In this document: one piece after another, positions 1 to 11,163 of the stretch
Layout of the letters: every line of letters starts with the position of its first letter
How positions within the stretch are numbered: the stretch's first letter is position 1
NCBI GenBank assembly: GCA_025435555.1
Contig: JAIWWG010000002.1
Coordinates: 682,001-746,000 of the forward strand
Reading direction: 5' to 3'
Source: Chytriomyces cf. hyalinus JEL632
Lineage: Eukaryota > Chytridiomycota > Chytridiomycetes > Chytridiales > Chytriomycetaceae
DNA: 64,000 nt
Position numbers and translations under genes: made by a program
Notes under the pieces: model-generated
The model's database searches: none
The model's input: the letters and a program-made list of their open reading frames with translations, nothing else
What the model was told of the DNA's origin: nothing

Positions 1-774
1 TTTCGCGAGAATGAAGTTGGATTGGCGCAGATGAACGGTCGCGAGTCGATCAACGACAGCCATGGTTAATTCGTGAGATCGACCGAGCGTGGTTGTGCGG
101 GCTTCCAAGATTTTTGATAGAATCGGCTCAGCTTCGTCATACTTGCCTTGGATTGAAAGTACTCGTGCCAGCGATGAGAGCGCGTCGAGTGTGGGTAGTG
201 CGGTTTGCCCGTATCGCTCTTCGCAAACGTGAACAGATTCAGCAAGACGTGCTTCAGCTTGAGGGAACCGTGAGTTCCGCTGGTCGAGAATCACTAAGGA
301 CTTGAGCGCGCACAGCAACCGGAACGAGGTCCATTCTGCGTCAGAGGTACCAGTAGCGAGCAGCTCTCTACACTCTGTCACTACTCTGCCAAACAGTGCT
401 GCAGCATCTCCTTCTCTTCCCAAGGCCGTAAGAAGTTGCCCGCGACTAAAGACAGCGTCGAGGATAGGACGCTTTCCTGTGTCAACGCGGCCCGCCTCCG
501 CTTCAAGCGTAGCAACAAGCTTGTCCACACAGGCCTGATGCACCGATTCGGCAAATCCGCTCTCTTCACTCTCTGAAAAGTGGTCGTCCAATGCATGCAG
601 TAGGCCAGGTGCATCGTCAAGAAGGGCCTGAACCAGTTGCTTTGATCCACTCTCGGTCAGTTGGATATGAATGCGAACGACATTAGGCTCCAGCGATGCA
701 GCTTCCTCCTCGAGGATGGCGATCGCTGACGGCGAAGGCAGCTGCCACCACGGGTCCAGTTTGACGATGAACAT
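1..774 (-). CDS. TPR protein (kinesin light chain-like repeats), 3' part beyond window
   Basis: An open frame of 258 codons runs from an ATG at 774 to the left edge without a stop, so the C-terminus lies outside the window. No intron is needed in the part seen. The protein starts MFIVKLDPWWQLP. From about residue 190 on it shows helical repeats of the kinesin light chain TPR type: motif LARVLSIQGKYDEAEPI followed by LEARTTTLGRSHELT, then a second repeat beginning at VVDRLATVHL. TPR arrays of this type bind other proteins; no enzyme domain is visible. The gene diverges from the AAA ATPase at 856 across an 81-bp gap. The repeat class is clear, but the specific role cannot be told. Confidence 0.75.
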   Translation of the reverse strand, partial: MFIVKLDPWWQLPSPSAIAILEEEAASLEPNVVRIHIQLTESGSKQLVQALLDDAPGLLHALDDHFSESEESGFAESVHQACVDKLVATLEAEAGRVDTGKRPILDAVFSRGQLLTALGREGDAAALFGRVVTECRELLATGTSDAEWTSFRLLCALKSLVILDQRNSRFPQAEARLAESVHVCEERYGQTALPTLDALSSLARVLSIQGKYDEAEPILSKILEARTTTLGRSHELTMAVVDRLATVHLRQSNFILAK

Positions 775-855
775 GGTTTGCGTGGAGATGGGAATATATT
801 TACCATTTGCTCATTCGTAAACATTTTTTTACTTTTACTTTTACCAACGTGAGAG
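775..855. promoter_or_regulatory. short divergent intergenic region (shared promoter)
   Basis: Only 81 bp separate the ATG of the TPR gene (minus strand) from the ATG of the AFG2-like gene (plus strand). The gap holds AT-rich runs (ttttttacttttacttttacc) and no clear TATA box. Both genes must start transcription in or beside this gap. That it acts as a bidirectional promoter is inferred from spacing alone. Confidence 0.5.
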
Positions 856-3476
856 ATGCAAGTCGTTGGTTTGGACAAGGCAGCGTTCCAGCGCATCAAA
901 GTCGACGAGCGTATTCTGCTTGTTAGAGAAGAGAATGGTGAAACCAGCGGAGTATCTCAGCAGAGCGAAGGAAGCATCGAGGAAGGCGAGCAATACGCAC
1001 TCGCACGCGCATGGCCCCTTTCTGGATCCTTCCAGCTCAATCCAAAGCTCGTACCTGTTCAGATTCCCGTAAAATCAGTGGTGCTCACTGCAACGCTCTC
1101 AGTGGACTTTGCATTCGCAGACGCAGAGCACGAGATGCAAGTGTGCGCTTGTCGAATCTCGCGCGCTTCAATGCCTGTGCTGTCGAAGGTGTGCTTCCTA
1201 ATGACTTTATTGCTCTTTTAGCGAAATCTGTTGACATGCTTTCATTCTTTTTGTTGAACCTGTTCTTCAGCTTCTCATTCCTCTTCTATTGGACAATTTT
1301 ATCGTCCAAGGCGCGTCAGTTTCCTTGTTTGACGGCGCCGTCATTTTGCGCGTACTGTCGATGCAGTCCTCGCTCGAGGGGAGGAACGAAGCGCTCATCT
1401 CTTCGAAATCAATCATTCGCATCGTCAAGAAGGAATCACCAACCCCGCATTCGAACACATCACCAGCTAACCCCGATTCCTCGCCAACCGCTCCCTCTGC
1501 AATTCCAAAGGGCCTTGAACATGCTTACAACTCCCTCTTTGATCTTGTCAAAATACCGCTGCTTCACGCAGATTTGGTCGCGCAATTGGACGTTGAGTAT
1601 CCGAAAGGCGTGTTACTGTATGGACCTCCGGGTGTCGGAAAGACGATGCTTGTTTCTACAGTTGCCCGGAATTGCGCCTCGCACTTGGTTGTGTTGAATG
1701 GCAGTGACGTGTTTGGGGCTCACTTGGGGGACAGCGAAAAAGGGATCCGTGACAAATTTGAAGAAGCCGTCGGTGTTTCATCCGAAACGGATGCATTGGG
1801 ACACCAGAAAAGCTGCATTTTATTCATTGACGAAATTGTAAGTCTCTGTTTTGGCTGTGGAAGGAAAAGATATCCTATTTCTAAACTGTTTGTTTCGAAA
1901 AATAGGACTCGATCGCACCAAACCGAAACAACGCTTCTCAGTCAGAATCTCGAATGGTAGCAACTCTTCTCACTTTAATGGATGGAATGAAGGCCCGCTC
2001 AAACCGTCTCATTGTCATTGGCGCGACCAATCGGCCAAACGCCATCGACGCTGCTTTGCGGAGGCCTGGTCGTTTCGATCGGGAAATTGCAATCGATGCG
2101 CCAAATGAGTCATCGCGGCTTGCTATTTTGAAGGACCTGGCGGTGGCGTCAAAAGGAACAAGCAATGTAAATACCCTGCTGTTGGCTGAAGACGTGAATT
2201 TTGAAGCACTGGCAATTTCAACAAACGGATACGTCGGCGCAGATTTGGCTGCCTTGTGGAGAGAAGCTTGGGTTCACTGCTTGGAAAATGAGCGCGCATG
2301 GTATATGCCCTTTTGTTTTCCTGATACTGACAGCTGTCATGTGGTTGACTTCATACCCTCAAAACAGCCTGTCAAATCAAGACTTTACGTACGCTCTCGC
2401 AAACACCACCCCCTCCACAACCCGGGGACACGCCGTAAGTGTACCGCATGGTCTCACATGGGACAGCATTGGCGGACTCGAAGACGTAAAACTGAAACTC
2501 AAGCAAAGTGTTGAATGGCCCATCACAAGACGCGCCGTATTTCAGCGGCTAGGGTTGAAGCCGCCGCGTGGCATCTTACTCTACGGTCCTCCCGGCTGTA
2601 GTAAGACTACTCTTGTGCGTGTGATTGCGTCCACTTCGAATGCCACGTTCTTATCAATCAATGGCGCGAGCCTGTATTCACCTTTTGTGGGAGATTCGGA
2701 GCAGTCTGGTGAGCATTTTTGGGAGCTACTTTGCTATCCTTTTATACTTCATTCTCATGATGCTTTTCAGTGCGATCTCTTTTTCAGAGGGCTCGTTTAT
2801 CTTCTCCGAGTGTCATCTTTTTGGATGAAATCGATGCGATTGTGGGAAGCAGAGATCTATCAGGTGGCGGCGGTGGAGGACGGGATTCCACGCAAGAAAG
2901 TGTTTTGAGTACTTTGCTGAACGAAATGGATGGAATTGAGGGTGCGAAAGATGTCCTGGTTGTGGTTTGTATCATTCTCTCTTTGATCTCGAAAGAACAT
3001 TTCTTGACGGGTTCTTGTTTGAATGATGTGGTTACAAGGGCGCCACAAATCGGCCGGACATGATTGATGCGGCCCTGATGAGGCCCGGCCGCTTTGACAA
3101 GATTCTATACGTACGTCCCGTCTCGTTTAAAACCTGTACAGAGTTCTAATTCGACGGACTTCAGGTTCCACCGCCGGATGAACCATCTCGCCTCAAGATC
3201 CTGCATCTCTATTCAAAAGGAATGCCTCTTTCCTCAAACGCATCAAAGTACCTTGAAGCGATAGCCTCAAAAACTGATCGGTACACTGGAGCAGATCTTG
3301 AATCTCTTTGTAGAGAAGCCGCGTTTGCTGCGCTGAGAGAGAGCCAGCATGCAACTGCTGGATATGTTGAGACGCGGCATCTTGAGTCAGCGCTAAACAC
3401 TGTGAAGCCGAGTTTAAGTGTTGAAATGTTGGAGCAGTACGACGCGTTCAGCAAACAGTTTGGAAAGGGTTCTTGA
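856..3476 (+). CDS. AFG2: AFG2/SPATA5-type AAA ATPase
   Basis: Seven exons give a frame-consistent 737-residue protein: 856-1188, 1271-1837, 1906-2300, 2368-2708, 2771-2964, 3039-3110 and 3165-3476. Introns are 54-82 bp with GT-AG ends. It has an N-terminal CDC48-like region and two AAA modules. The first has Walker A GPPGVGKT and Walker B ILFIDEI. The second has Walker A GPPGCSKT, whose Ser before Lys is typical of AFG2 (Drg1/SPATA5), and Walker B VIFLDEID. Both modules carry the GATNRP and RPGRFD motifs. Length matches yeast Afg2 (about 780). In yeast the enzyme strips shuttling factors such as Rlp24 from cytoplasmic pre-60S ribosomes. SPATA5L1 or another CDC48 relative is the alternative, but the GCSK motif favours AFG2. 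Confidence 0.9.
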
Positions 3477-3592
3477 GAAATGCCTCAAAAAAAGGCAGGC
3501 GCTGAAAATATTTAAAAAAATGTCAAAAGTTTGTCAGATAATTTTGAACGGGTTCACAAAAAGTTCCCCAAAATAATTTTAAAAGAAAAACA

Positions 3593-4361
3593 ATGGATCT
3601 GATGGGGACGATCCCCGTCTCGCACAGCGACTTGCTGGACTACAGAATCCCGACCTTCTTCTGCTATTCATGCAACAAGGCGTGTCTGAGTTGAGTTGTT
3701 CAAGTCCCACCCACACACAGCGACACTAAAAAAAGAACGCGCTTCAGTCGGAAGACACGCCCCATGCTGCAGCACCAAAGTATGCCAAGGCTGCTACGTC
3801 AGCAAGTATCGAAATGGACGCGTGACGACAGAAACTTCGGAAAGCAGGGCCAGCTTGGACGCAAGACACAGCGACATCATACCCGCCGACTCCAGCACCA
3901 AAATTGAAGAAATCATTGCAGTGAATCCCCGTGAAAGCAGTTGCGCTGCAGATGCAACTGCCCGCTCCAGCGCGGCAACACGTGTTGTTTGTAGTTCTGT
4001 TGGCACGTGTCCCGTCTGTGAGCAGGCGTTGTTTCTTCCAAAGTCTGGGGCCGAGGGGGGTTCCTCGTGGTGGAATCTGTCCCGCCCATCCAGTACTGTG
4101 GGCGCGAGAGTACAAAAGGGACATGCGGCTGAGGCGGCTGTCCCCGATGCTGGGTTTTCTGCAAAGAGTACGGACGACGCGTTGAGAGCAAGTGTTTCCA
4201 CGCTGGGAGAGGGGAAGAAGTCGTGGCTGTTTGGCTTTGGCGCCAAGGGCCGCAAGCATGATCCCAGCGTCGCTGCTCCTGCCTCTGGCGCCACACGTGA
4301 GGAGATGGATAAGCAGAAGGATATTGACACGGTCTTGTCGCTCGTTCAAGACGTTGTTTAG
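3593..4361 (+). CDS. RING-like zinc-binding protein, copy A
   Basis: Exon 1 starts at the ATG at 3593 and encodes a CxxC knuckle (FFCYSCNKAC). It meets a stop soon after, so an intron of about 58 bp is needed, ending at 3747. The donor is either 3685 or 3690. Exon 2 (3748-4361) supplies PCCSTKVCQGCYVSKYRNG, then after an insertion of roughly 60 residues TCPVCEQAL. This completes a cross-brace cysteine pattern in which the usual RING His is Cys, as in C4C4 RINGs. The C-terminus is basic and aromatic (KKSWLFGFGAKGRK). The next gene has the same core and order, so the two look like a tandem duplication that has diverged. A ubiquitin-ligase role is possible but not shown. Confidence 0.6.
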
Positions 4362-4446
4362 AACCAACTTTTCTTTTGTTTTTTGGGTTCCCTTCAAACG
4401 GTTCTGAGTCTTAAAAAAAATCCCCTGAAATAACAACCTCAGAACC

Positions 4447-4956
4447 ATGTTTGAATACGACATCTCTCTGGAAGGCCCCGTATCCTTCTGCGTCATTTGC
4501 TGCGACAAACTCACGGGTAGGCACGCATCCAGGACAAATGAGGCATTCGAGCGGGACTGAGAGCGCCTCCTAATTCTTCTTTCCCCCCCAACAACCAACC
4601 AACCAAAAGGCGGCAAAGAAGTCCCCTGCTGCGGTGCAAACGTCTGCCACAATTGCTTCTACTCCCGCTACCGCAAATCCGGAACCGACGTCGCTGACTC
4701 ACGCGTCACATGTCCCATCTGCCAGAAGCAGGTCACGTGGGTGGCGCAGTGCTCTGCGCCAAACTTTACACCGCAATTCCACAACTGGTCTCTGTTACCG
4801 GGAGCAGCCAAGGCCGGCAAGAAGCAGGATCATGGCAACACGTCGGCTGCCACGTTGGTGAAGGACTCGGACGATAAAGTGGGGCGTAAACCGTTTTCGT
4901 TTTTCTTTCAGCGTAATCGCGTTGCTGCCATGCAGCAGCCGACCAAGAAGTCCTAG
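4447..4956 (+). CDS. RING-like zinc-binding protein, copy B
   Basis: There are two exons, 4447-4516 and 4610-4956 (139 residues); the intron contains a short ccaa repeat before its acceptor. The N-terminal half is a compact RING-like domain: FCVICCDKL, then PCCGANVCHNCFYSRYRKSG, then VTCPICQKQ. The spacing is C-x2-C, C-C-x4-C-x2-C, C-x2-C. The tail is basic with a phenylalanine cluster (KPFSFFFQRN), echoing copy A's SWLFGFG. The gene follows copy A by 85 bp on the same strand. Copy B lacks the long insertion of copy A and is the likelier ancestral form. The family is not recognised. Confidence 0.65.
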
Positions 4957-5070
4957 TGGTTCGTGAGCACAGCAGCAGCCTGCAACTTGTTGATGTCATA
5001 GTTGTTGCCAACGCTTCTGAGTAAATAATAAAACTTGTGCGTCAAACAAGCGTCCCAACATTTTATTCCA

Positions 5071-6144
5071 TCAAACATTGAGTTCCAAAGTTGCATCCAC
5101 TCGGTTCTCAAAAACCAGTGCGGCATTACGCACGTCGCTCCCATAGATCCGATCCAGCGCCGCCTCTTCAGACGCCGCAACACCCGTCAGCACGTGCCGC
5201 TTCGCAAGACGCTCTATGGCAACCTCCAGAGGGCAATCAATAAACCAGCGCTCATCAAAAAGGTACGTCATTGCGTCCCACGGCTCCATCGACAGATGCA
5301 TGTACAATCCTTCTATGATAATGAACCGCGCCGACGCAGGAATGCTCACTGCATCTTGGACGGGGTCCCCGGCAGCATGGTCAAATGAGGGTGCCAAGAT
5401 GTCAGGTGCTTCAGGAGGTTGGTCGTGCAAGTGTTTTACAAGTCGATACAGTGCACGCGAGTCGAACGTGAAAGGAGCGCCCCTCCTTCTATGAGCTTCT
5501 GCCGGGTTCTTTACGATTATTGCAGGGACCGGTTAGTTGCTGCGAACAATAGAAAAGGAGTAATGAAGAATTGGGTAGGAGTTCTGCTCAGAAAATAAGC
5601 CCTGGTTTTTCTACAACGACGTCGGATGAATGGGTTTGCTTCTTGACGACCCTCATTGCGCCTCGGCGACTTCTCCCAGTCCCAGCAGGGCATCAATCAA
5701 AAATGTCGCGAGACTGAGTGAAATTCACCGACACAGCAAACGAAGTAGGCAAACAAGGCAAAAAACCAGCCAGGAGGACGTCTCACAGTGCAAGGATGGA
5801 GAATTCATCTCGGCAGAATGGCGGAGGAGGAGGACAAGAGAAAGGGGAGGACACTACAAGCAACATACAGGCAGTTTATCCAGCTGGCTGCGATACAAGT
5901 GGAAGCCATCCATCTGAACAATAACAGCAGAGTGCCCTACATTGATCTGAAATGTTTGCATTCGCATTCGTCAGTCTCTGTGGCTTGAAACAAAGGCGGG
6001 CATAACTCACACCAGTTGCTTTGCAACGTCATTCGCGAGAGTCGACTTTCCAGACCCGGGAATGCCTGCGATTGCAACCATGCAGCGCCGCGAGCGTCCG
6101 TGTTTGTCGATGAGATACTTCGACAAAAAGTCAGCGTCCATCAT
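5071..6144 (-). CDS. small P-loop kinase, uridine kinase/phosphoribulokinase superfamily (YFH7-like)
   Basis: Three exons on the minus strand: 6144-6013, 5946-5869 and 5508-5071, giving 215 residues. The start is the first of two adjacent ATGs. Exon 1 holds the Walker A motif AGIPGSGKSTLA. Exon 2 holds MDGFHLYRSQLDKLP, the substrate-loop signature of fungal YFH7-like kinases. Exon 3 continues with NPAEAHRRRGAPFTFD, then FIIIEGLYMHL, LFDERWFID and RHVLTG. The family phosphorylates small molecules such as nucleosides or pantothenate; yeast Yfh7 has no firmly known substrate. The second intron (5509-5868, 360 bp) is about five times longer than its neighbours. Phase 0 at both junctions and the unbroken family motif across it support the model. 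Confidence 0.8.
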
Positions 6145-6212
6145 TTTGAGAACGTTTTCTTCAAAGACAAAAGAGCCGAGATGGTACAGTGAATATATTA
6201 TCTTTTTAATTA

Positions 6213-7147
6213 TTAAATCGCAGAATTTGGAGGCGTGTCATGATGCTCGTGACGTTGATCGTTCAAGAATCGCGTGGCAAGAGTGTTGAGTTTGAGCGGC
6301 CCCGACTGTCGTTGGATGTGTCCGTCCGTCAGCACTTCAGACCATCAAATGAAAGGAAAAAAACTACTCACGCGACCACCAGCACCAGGTAGTCCACCCA
6401 ACGCCATTTTAAGGCCGCTGAAATCTTGAGGTTCCTCATCTTCCCCTCCCCCTTGGACACCGTCAGTCTCCATCATTGTGCCGTCATTGGCATCGTCATA
6501 GTTGATTGGAGCGGCAGATGCATCAACGTCAGCTTGCTCATTTTGAGGCTCGACAGCATTCACTGCGGAAGCCTCTGTTTCGTCCTTCTTGTCCACAGAC
6601 ATGACTTCGTCTTCCTGCTCATCGTCATCTGACACCTCAATAATGTACAAGTCGTCCTCCGAAAAATCAACCGGTTCCTTCTCTGGAGCTGAAAATGGGA
6701 TCCATGCATGGGGGGGAGGGTCGTTAAAAAAACGCTGGGACACAGTGGAATGAGACAAAACTTCGAGCATGCGGAAGTCACACCTGGCTTCCATTTGTAA
6801 AAGTGTGCCTTTGTTGAGGCGACTTTGATACCGGGCGTGTTTCCGATGGCGTGTGCGGGTGGGGCTGGGAAGGGGCGGGCTGCGGACCAGGACCGATCCC
6901 TTTTTCGAAAGAAGCCGCATGAATATGGCGAGTACTTTGAAGGATGTTGAGAAGATGGTCACCATCGCACGACAGGCACGGCGGAACCAGAGCCATCCGC
7001 AACTGACGCCATTGACGAGTTGGTGTTCTGGTGCGAGACCCACGAGCTGCATGGACAAGAGTTTGTTAGCTATACGCTGGGTGGTGCTACAGCTGCTGCA
7101 AAGTGAGTGGCTGGCGTTGGGGCTGACCGTGTTGTTCTGGTCGCCAT
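6213..7147 (-). CDS. acidic, mostly disordered protein with BCL7-like N-terminal patch
   Basis: A five-exon model fits frame and splice signals: 7147-7128, 7046-6963, 6899-6784, 6688-6372 and 6305-6213 (209 residues). Translation could instead start at the ATG at 7012. The N-terminal part has VVRWDRSW and, about 30 residues later, HFYKWKPAPEKEPV, reminiscent of the BCL7 family motif (KWEKKW...KWVPV). BCL7 proteins are SWI/SNF-associated. The middle is strongly acidic (EVSDDDEQEDE). The C-terminus reads LKLNTLATRFLNDQRHE. The stop lies 68 bp upstream of the kinase start on the same strand. The opposite strand of 6960-7100 also looks protein-like, so the 5' exons are the least certain. The BCL7 link is a weak resemblance only. 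Confidence 0.5.
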
Positions 7148-7286
7148 TCTGGTAAAAATATTCTTGAAGGACTGTTTATTTAACGCTGTTCGATATATTT
7201 ACTGGTTCTATTTATTTATGATAAGCTCATTGGACAAAATTAAAATCTTGAAACGAGAAACGAGGGTCAGACACAAAACCCAAGCA

Positions 7287-10200
7287 ATGTCGCCCGGGAT
7301 TGGAAGCCAGGTTCTGCGATGGGGAAACCCCTCGAAGCGGAGTGGAAAGCGCAACGTTTCTTCTGCACCGGGCATGGGCGGGAGACGCTCCGACACGGCA
7401 GACACTCTGCCTAGCCCAGTTGCGGACAACACATCACCCGTGCTGATGGGATCCGTACTAGCTCTTATCCATCCATCAACCCAGTCCGCATTCAGGGCCC
7501 TGCTTTTGCGTGTGGATTCTGTCCACGACATTGACAGAGCCGCTCTCGCCATTCTATCAGCCGCCGAAAACTCGGGCCAAAACACCGTCCCTGCGCCACC
7601 CTCGCAATCGAGCACACGCTCAACCAACTCCACATTATTCAGGTCGGGATCGTTGTACTCGAAGCGGAAGACGGACTTGAGGGATCAAAATCGCCCACGA
7701 TCAAGCTTGACCTTTGCCGCTGCAAAACGAATCGAGGCTGCTGCGTTGGGCCATCTCTCATTCGCTGCAATTGCTGGTGACCTATCTATTGCCAAAAACC
7801 GGAGTAAATGGTTATGATGACTAACTCCGATTTTGCGACGGACTGTGCAGGCCACGCCGTTGTTGTCTTTGTGCCAATCCTTGATGCCAGACAGCGCGAT
7901 GCTGATGAAAGTTTGGAGGAATCTTCCCTGCAAGATCCGTGGTATCTCCACTTGGATCAAGTGTCCAGAATCTTTGACGAAACAGAAATCAACAGCCCAT
8001 GTCAACTCAGCTTTCTCACCAGTTTCGTAGCCATTTTGTATTGCCTCACGCTTCTTTTTCCTGATACTTATCATCCCTTTGCACGAACGATTAAAAACGA
8101 AACAGCAACTCGGGATGAGTACAAATTCCAATGCACTTCATCAACCACATACTCTCGGTGGATTGACGTCCTTGACGAATGCTTTGATGAATGCCATCCA
8201 TACGAGAGCCTGAATCAGCATTATCTTATGCAAGGAAAGCGTGCGAGCTACATTTCGTCGTCTCACGCAACGTACAATAATATCCCATCTTCTCCGACAA
8301 TCTATCTGACGGATCGCTCGAAATCTGGAGAGTCATCTGGTTCTGGAGGAGGGGGCGCGGCGTGGAGCTCTCGCTCGGATACTGCCAAGAAGGTGTCCTC
8401 TCTGACAGATGATGTGAATGGTTACTGGAGCAGTGGGGGTCGCGGTACGAGTGACGCTTCTAGCGGAACTCGGAGGGGCAGAGATCAAGAAGCATTTTCT
8501 CTGAGGCGAGCGAGTACGAAGAGTCCATTGAGCTCCACAACCTTTAGTCAGATAGACTCAATTTTGGAGACGGAGAGAGTGAAATCAATTGACAGCAGTG
8601 AAAGGGGGCGCTCTTCTTCATCAGCCACTCATGGAGATATGGAGAAAAGTGTCTTTGACTCTGTTGAGACTCTGCAGTCGACGAGCCTCAAATCTGAGAA
8701 ATCTGAGGACACTTCTCTTTTCGTCGAACATGAACATTCACCAGCAAGCTCTAAAAGCCCCGTTAAAACTAAACAAAGCTCTGCAACTACTCCAGACACC
8801 AGCGGAACTTCCGGCGTGACTCGCATGGCAAGCTTTATGCAACCCAACAGTATTGTACAAACCAACGATAAACTCCCCAATGTCGATGATGCGCCCAGTG
8901 TCGACGATAAACCACTATATCTTAAGTTCCCGCAAATTTCCAAACCAGTCCTTGATTCTTCAGCATTGATCATCCCAATAACACAACCCGAACGAACTCC
9001 CCGCGCCTTAGAGGTTGTGAATCCGGCCCCTCGCGTGAGGCGAGTCGAAAAGCGTCTCTCCAACTCAAGTCTTGTATCGACGTTAGCGACTTCAGGAGAG
9101 GTCAAAAGCATGTTTTTCAACGCTGGCGGAATTTCGATTGGTAGTCTTTCTCCAGTGATTGAATTGGCGGGGAAACCACAAGATGCGCGAGAACATGGGA
9201 GCTCTACGGTGCGAGTAGAATCCAAGACAGTAGTAACGGAACGTGGGGAAGTGACGCTGACTCAGAATCAAGAAACTCGGAAGGATGAAATCGTTGCATC
9301 AAAGAATGAAGCTGGACAAATCCCAATCGCTGTGTCTGTCAGCAAGTCTGTGCAATTTACTCTCCCAGAGCAATCGGGCGTGCGAAATGCGACTCCGTCA
9401 CAATCCGTTAAGTCCGATCAAGCGAACGCGACAGCTATGAACGATTCACAAAAGCAACACGTCTCTAGTCCTGTGGATTATGCGCAAACTCAAGAGCTGC
9501 AAATGTCGCCTACTTCTTCCGAGCGAACAAGCGAATCACCTTCTCATATCATCAAATCGCCCAATCGGCTGGTCTCTGCTTCACTACGAAATTCACGCAG
9601 ATCTTCTTTCGTGTCTAGTTTACGAGAAACTACTGAGCGGATTTTAAGAGAAACGGGTGTCGGTGTGTCAGGCGATTCCCGCACTTTTGACACCGTAAAG
9701 GCCGATACGTCTAGCACGAGTCCAAAGACGATACTTTTGAATCAGTTGAAGATCGCCATGGACTCTGCAGCTGCTGTGTCTCTGGCGTCTCAGCAGGGAG
9801 ATGGCAAATCCATTGTTTATAAAAATGTGGCTGATGAATCAATTGAAACGTCTCATGCCATGACGCGAGACTTGAATACCACAGTCCCGTTAGGAGCCAT
9901 TGCGGATCAACATAAGGTTTCATTGGGCTTTGTTGGATTATTATCTTGTCATTCATTTTGACTGATGGTTCTTTTCCCCGACAGCCCGATAGCGAAAAAC
10001 CCGTGAAAAAATCTGAAAAAGCCGTCATGGATAAGCATGAAGAAAAGCGCATTGAGGAACAAGCTTTTATCACGGCATTCGAAACTTCCTCTGGTTCAGT
10101 CACAACAAGCAGCCCAGAAACTGTGGTACCGGCGGTACCCTCATTCACCATGCCCGAGATAAGAGCACCAGGGATTCGAAATGATGATCGATTTATATCA

Positions 10201-10977
10201 AGTGGGGTCGGATATACTCCATGGAATTCACCCATTTCCCCAAAGTATGCATTCAATGGTGATGCAACTCCATTCGAGCAAGATTATCTGGGCGAGTTAC
10301 CCAATGTTCCCGCGTATTCATGTTCCAAGCCGCCATCTCCTATTCCATCTGATAGTCTCTTTGATAGCAGTGGTGAGACAGAGACTTCCGGACCCCCGCG
10401 AGAAATCGCATCATCTGAAACATTGGTCATGCATGAGCAAAGCGCGCGTGCAAACGATACCGACTCTTCAAATACCTTGCAACCTCAAGGAAACCATTCT
10501 GCGATGGTTGCTGTTCCGGTTGCGAATATGGATCAATTGAGCATTCCACAAAAACCGGTCGACATCACTGTTGAGCGGACAACTTCAATGCCCTGGATTC
10601 CTGACACATTCAAAGTTCTCGACTCGCCGATCCAAGACCTGCTTGATGAGCTTGCGAAAGAAGAATGGACAGACGTTTACGATGACGTGCTTATGCTGCC
10701 AGAAGTGGCAGCTCAAGATATTGGTGGAGAGTCCGAGTCGTTTTTAACACCGAAAGATGAACCGTTGGTAGTGCAGGTGCCCAGAAACATCGAGCAGATA
10801 CCTATAAAGGATCTTGCCAAACAAAACCTTCACATCAGTTCCGAAAGCTTTGTCACGCTGAAGGATGAGCTCATGGCAGCAGAGAGGATATCAGCGCAGG
10901 AACCGGACTCTCCGATGGAGCCTGTTGTCATTGCCAAGTATGTTTTTAGTGCGCGGTCCTCGTCGCTTCCCAAGTGA
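7287..10977 (+). CDS. large disordered protein with possible PH domain
   Basis: Three exons (7287-7803, 7851-9916, 9985-10977) make a 1191-residue protein; both introns have clean GT-AG ends and matching phases. Residues about 140-300 look like a pleckstrin-homology fold: a strand-rich stretch (GHLSFAAIAGDLSI, then AVVVFVPILD, DPWYLHLDQVSRIFDE) ending with YKFQCTSSTTYSRWIDVLDE, the usual C-terminal helix with Trp. The rest is Ser/Thr/Pro-rich and low in complexity, with acidic patches near the C-terminus. A hydrophobic run inside the candidate domain (near 8020-8070) may be an unrecognised 90-bp intron instead. A membrane-phosphoinositide or signalling scaffold role would fit, but the family is not identified. 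Confidence 0.65.
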
Positions 10978-11163
10978 AATCCCGTCGTTGCTGTCTCATT
11001 TTTTCCTTTCTTAAGTCATCCACATTATTTATTTTTCGGCTTGGAACTAAAAAGTAATGTTACAAAGTACATAATTGTGGTTTGGGTTTCGGGGCGCTCT
11101 TCAGATTGAACGGCGCTGAAAACGAATTTGTTTGTTTTCAAAAAGATTTCCATTGAAAATCGC

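Noticed and set aside
3744-4652. 302-codon minus-strand frame over the RING-like genes
   Set aside because: It spans two plus-strand genes with conserved zinc motifs and shows no domain of its own.
6853-7155. Protein-like plus-strand frame (ELVFWCETHELHGQEF) opposite the 5' exons of the acidic protein
   Set aside because: It ends quickly, has no ATG or splice partner that extends it, and lies antisense to exons whose phases all fit; taken as a shadow frame.
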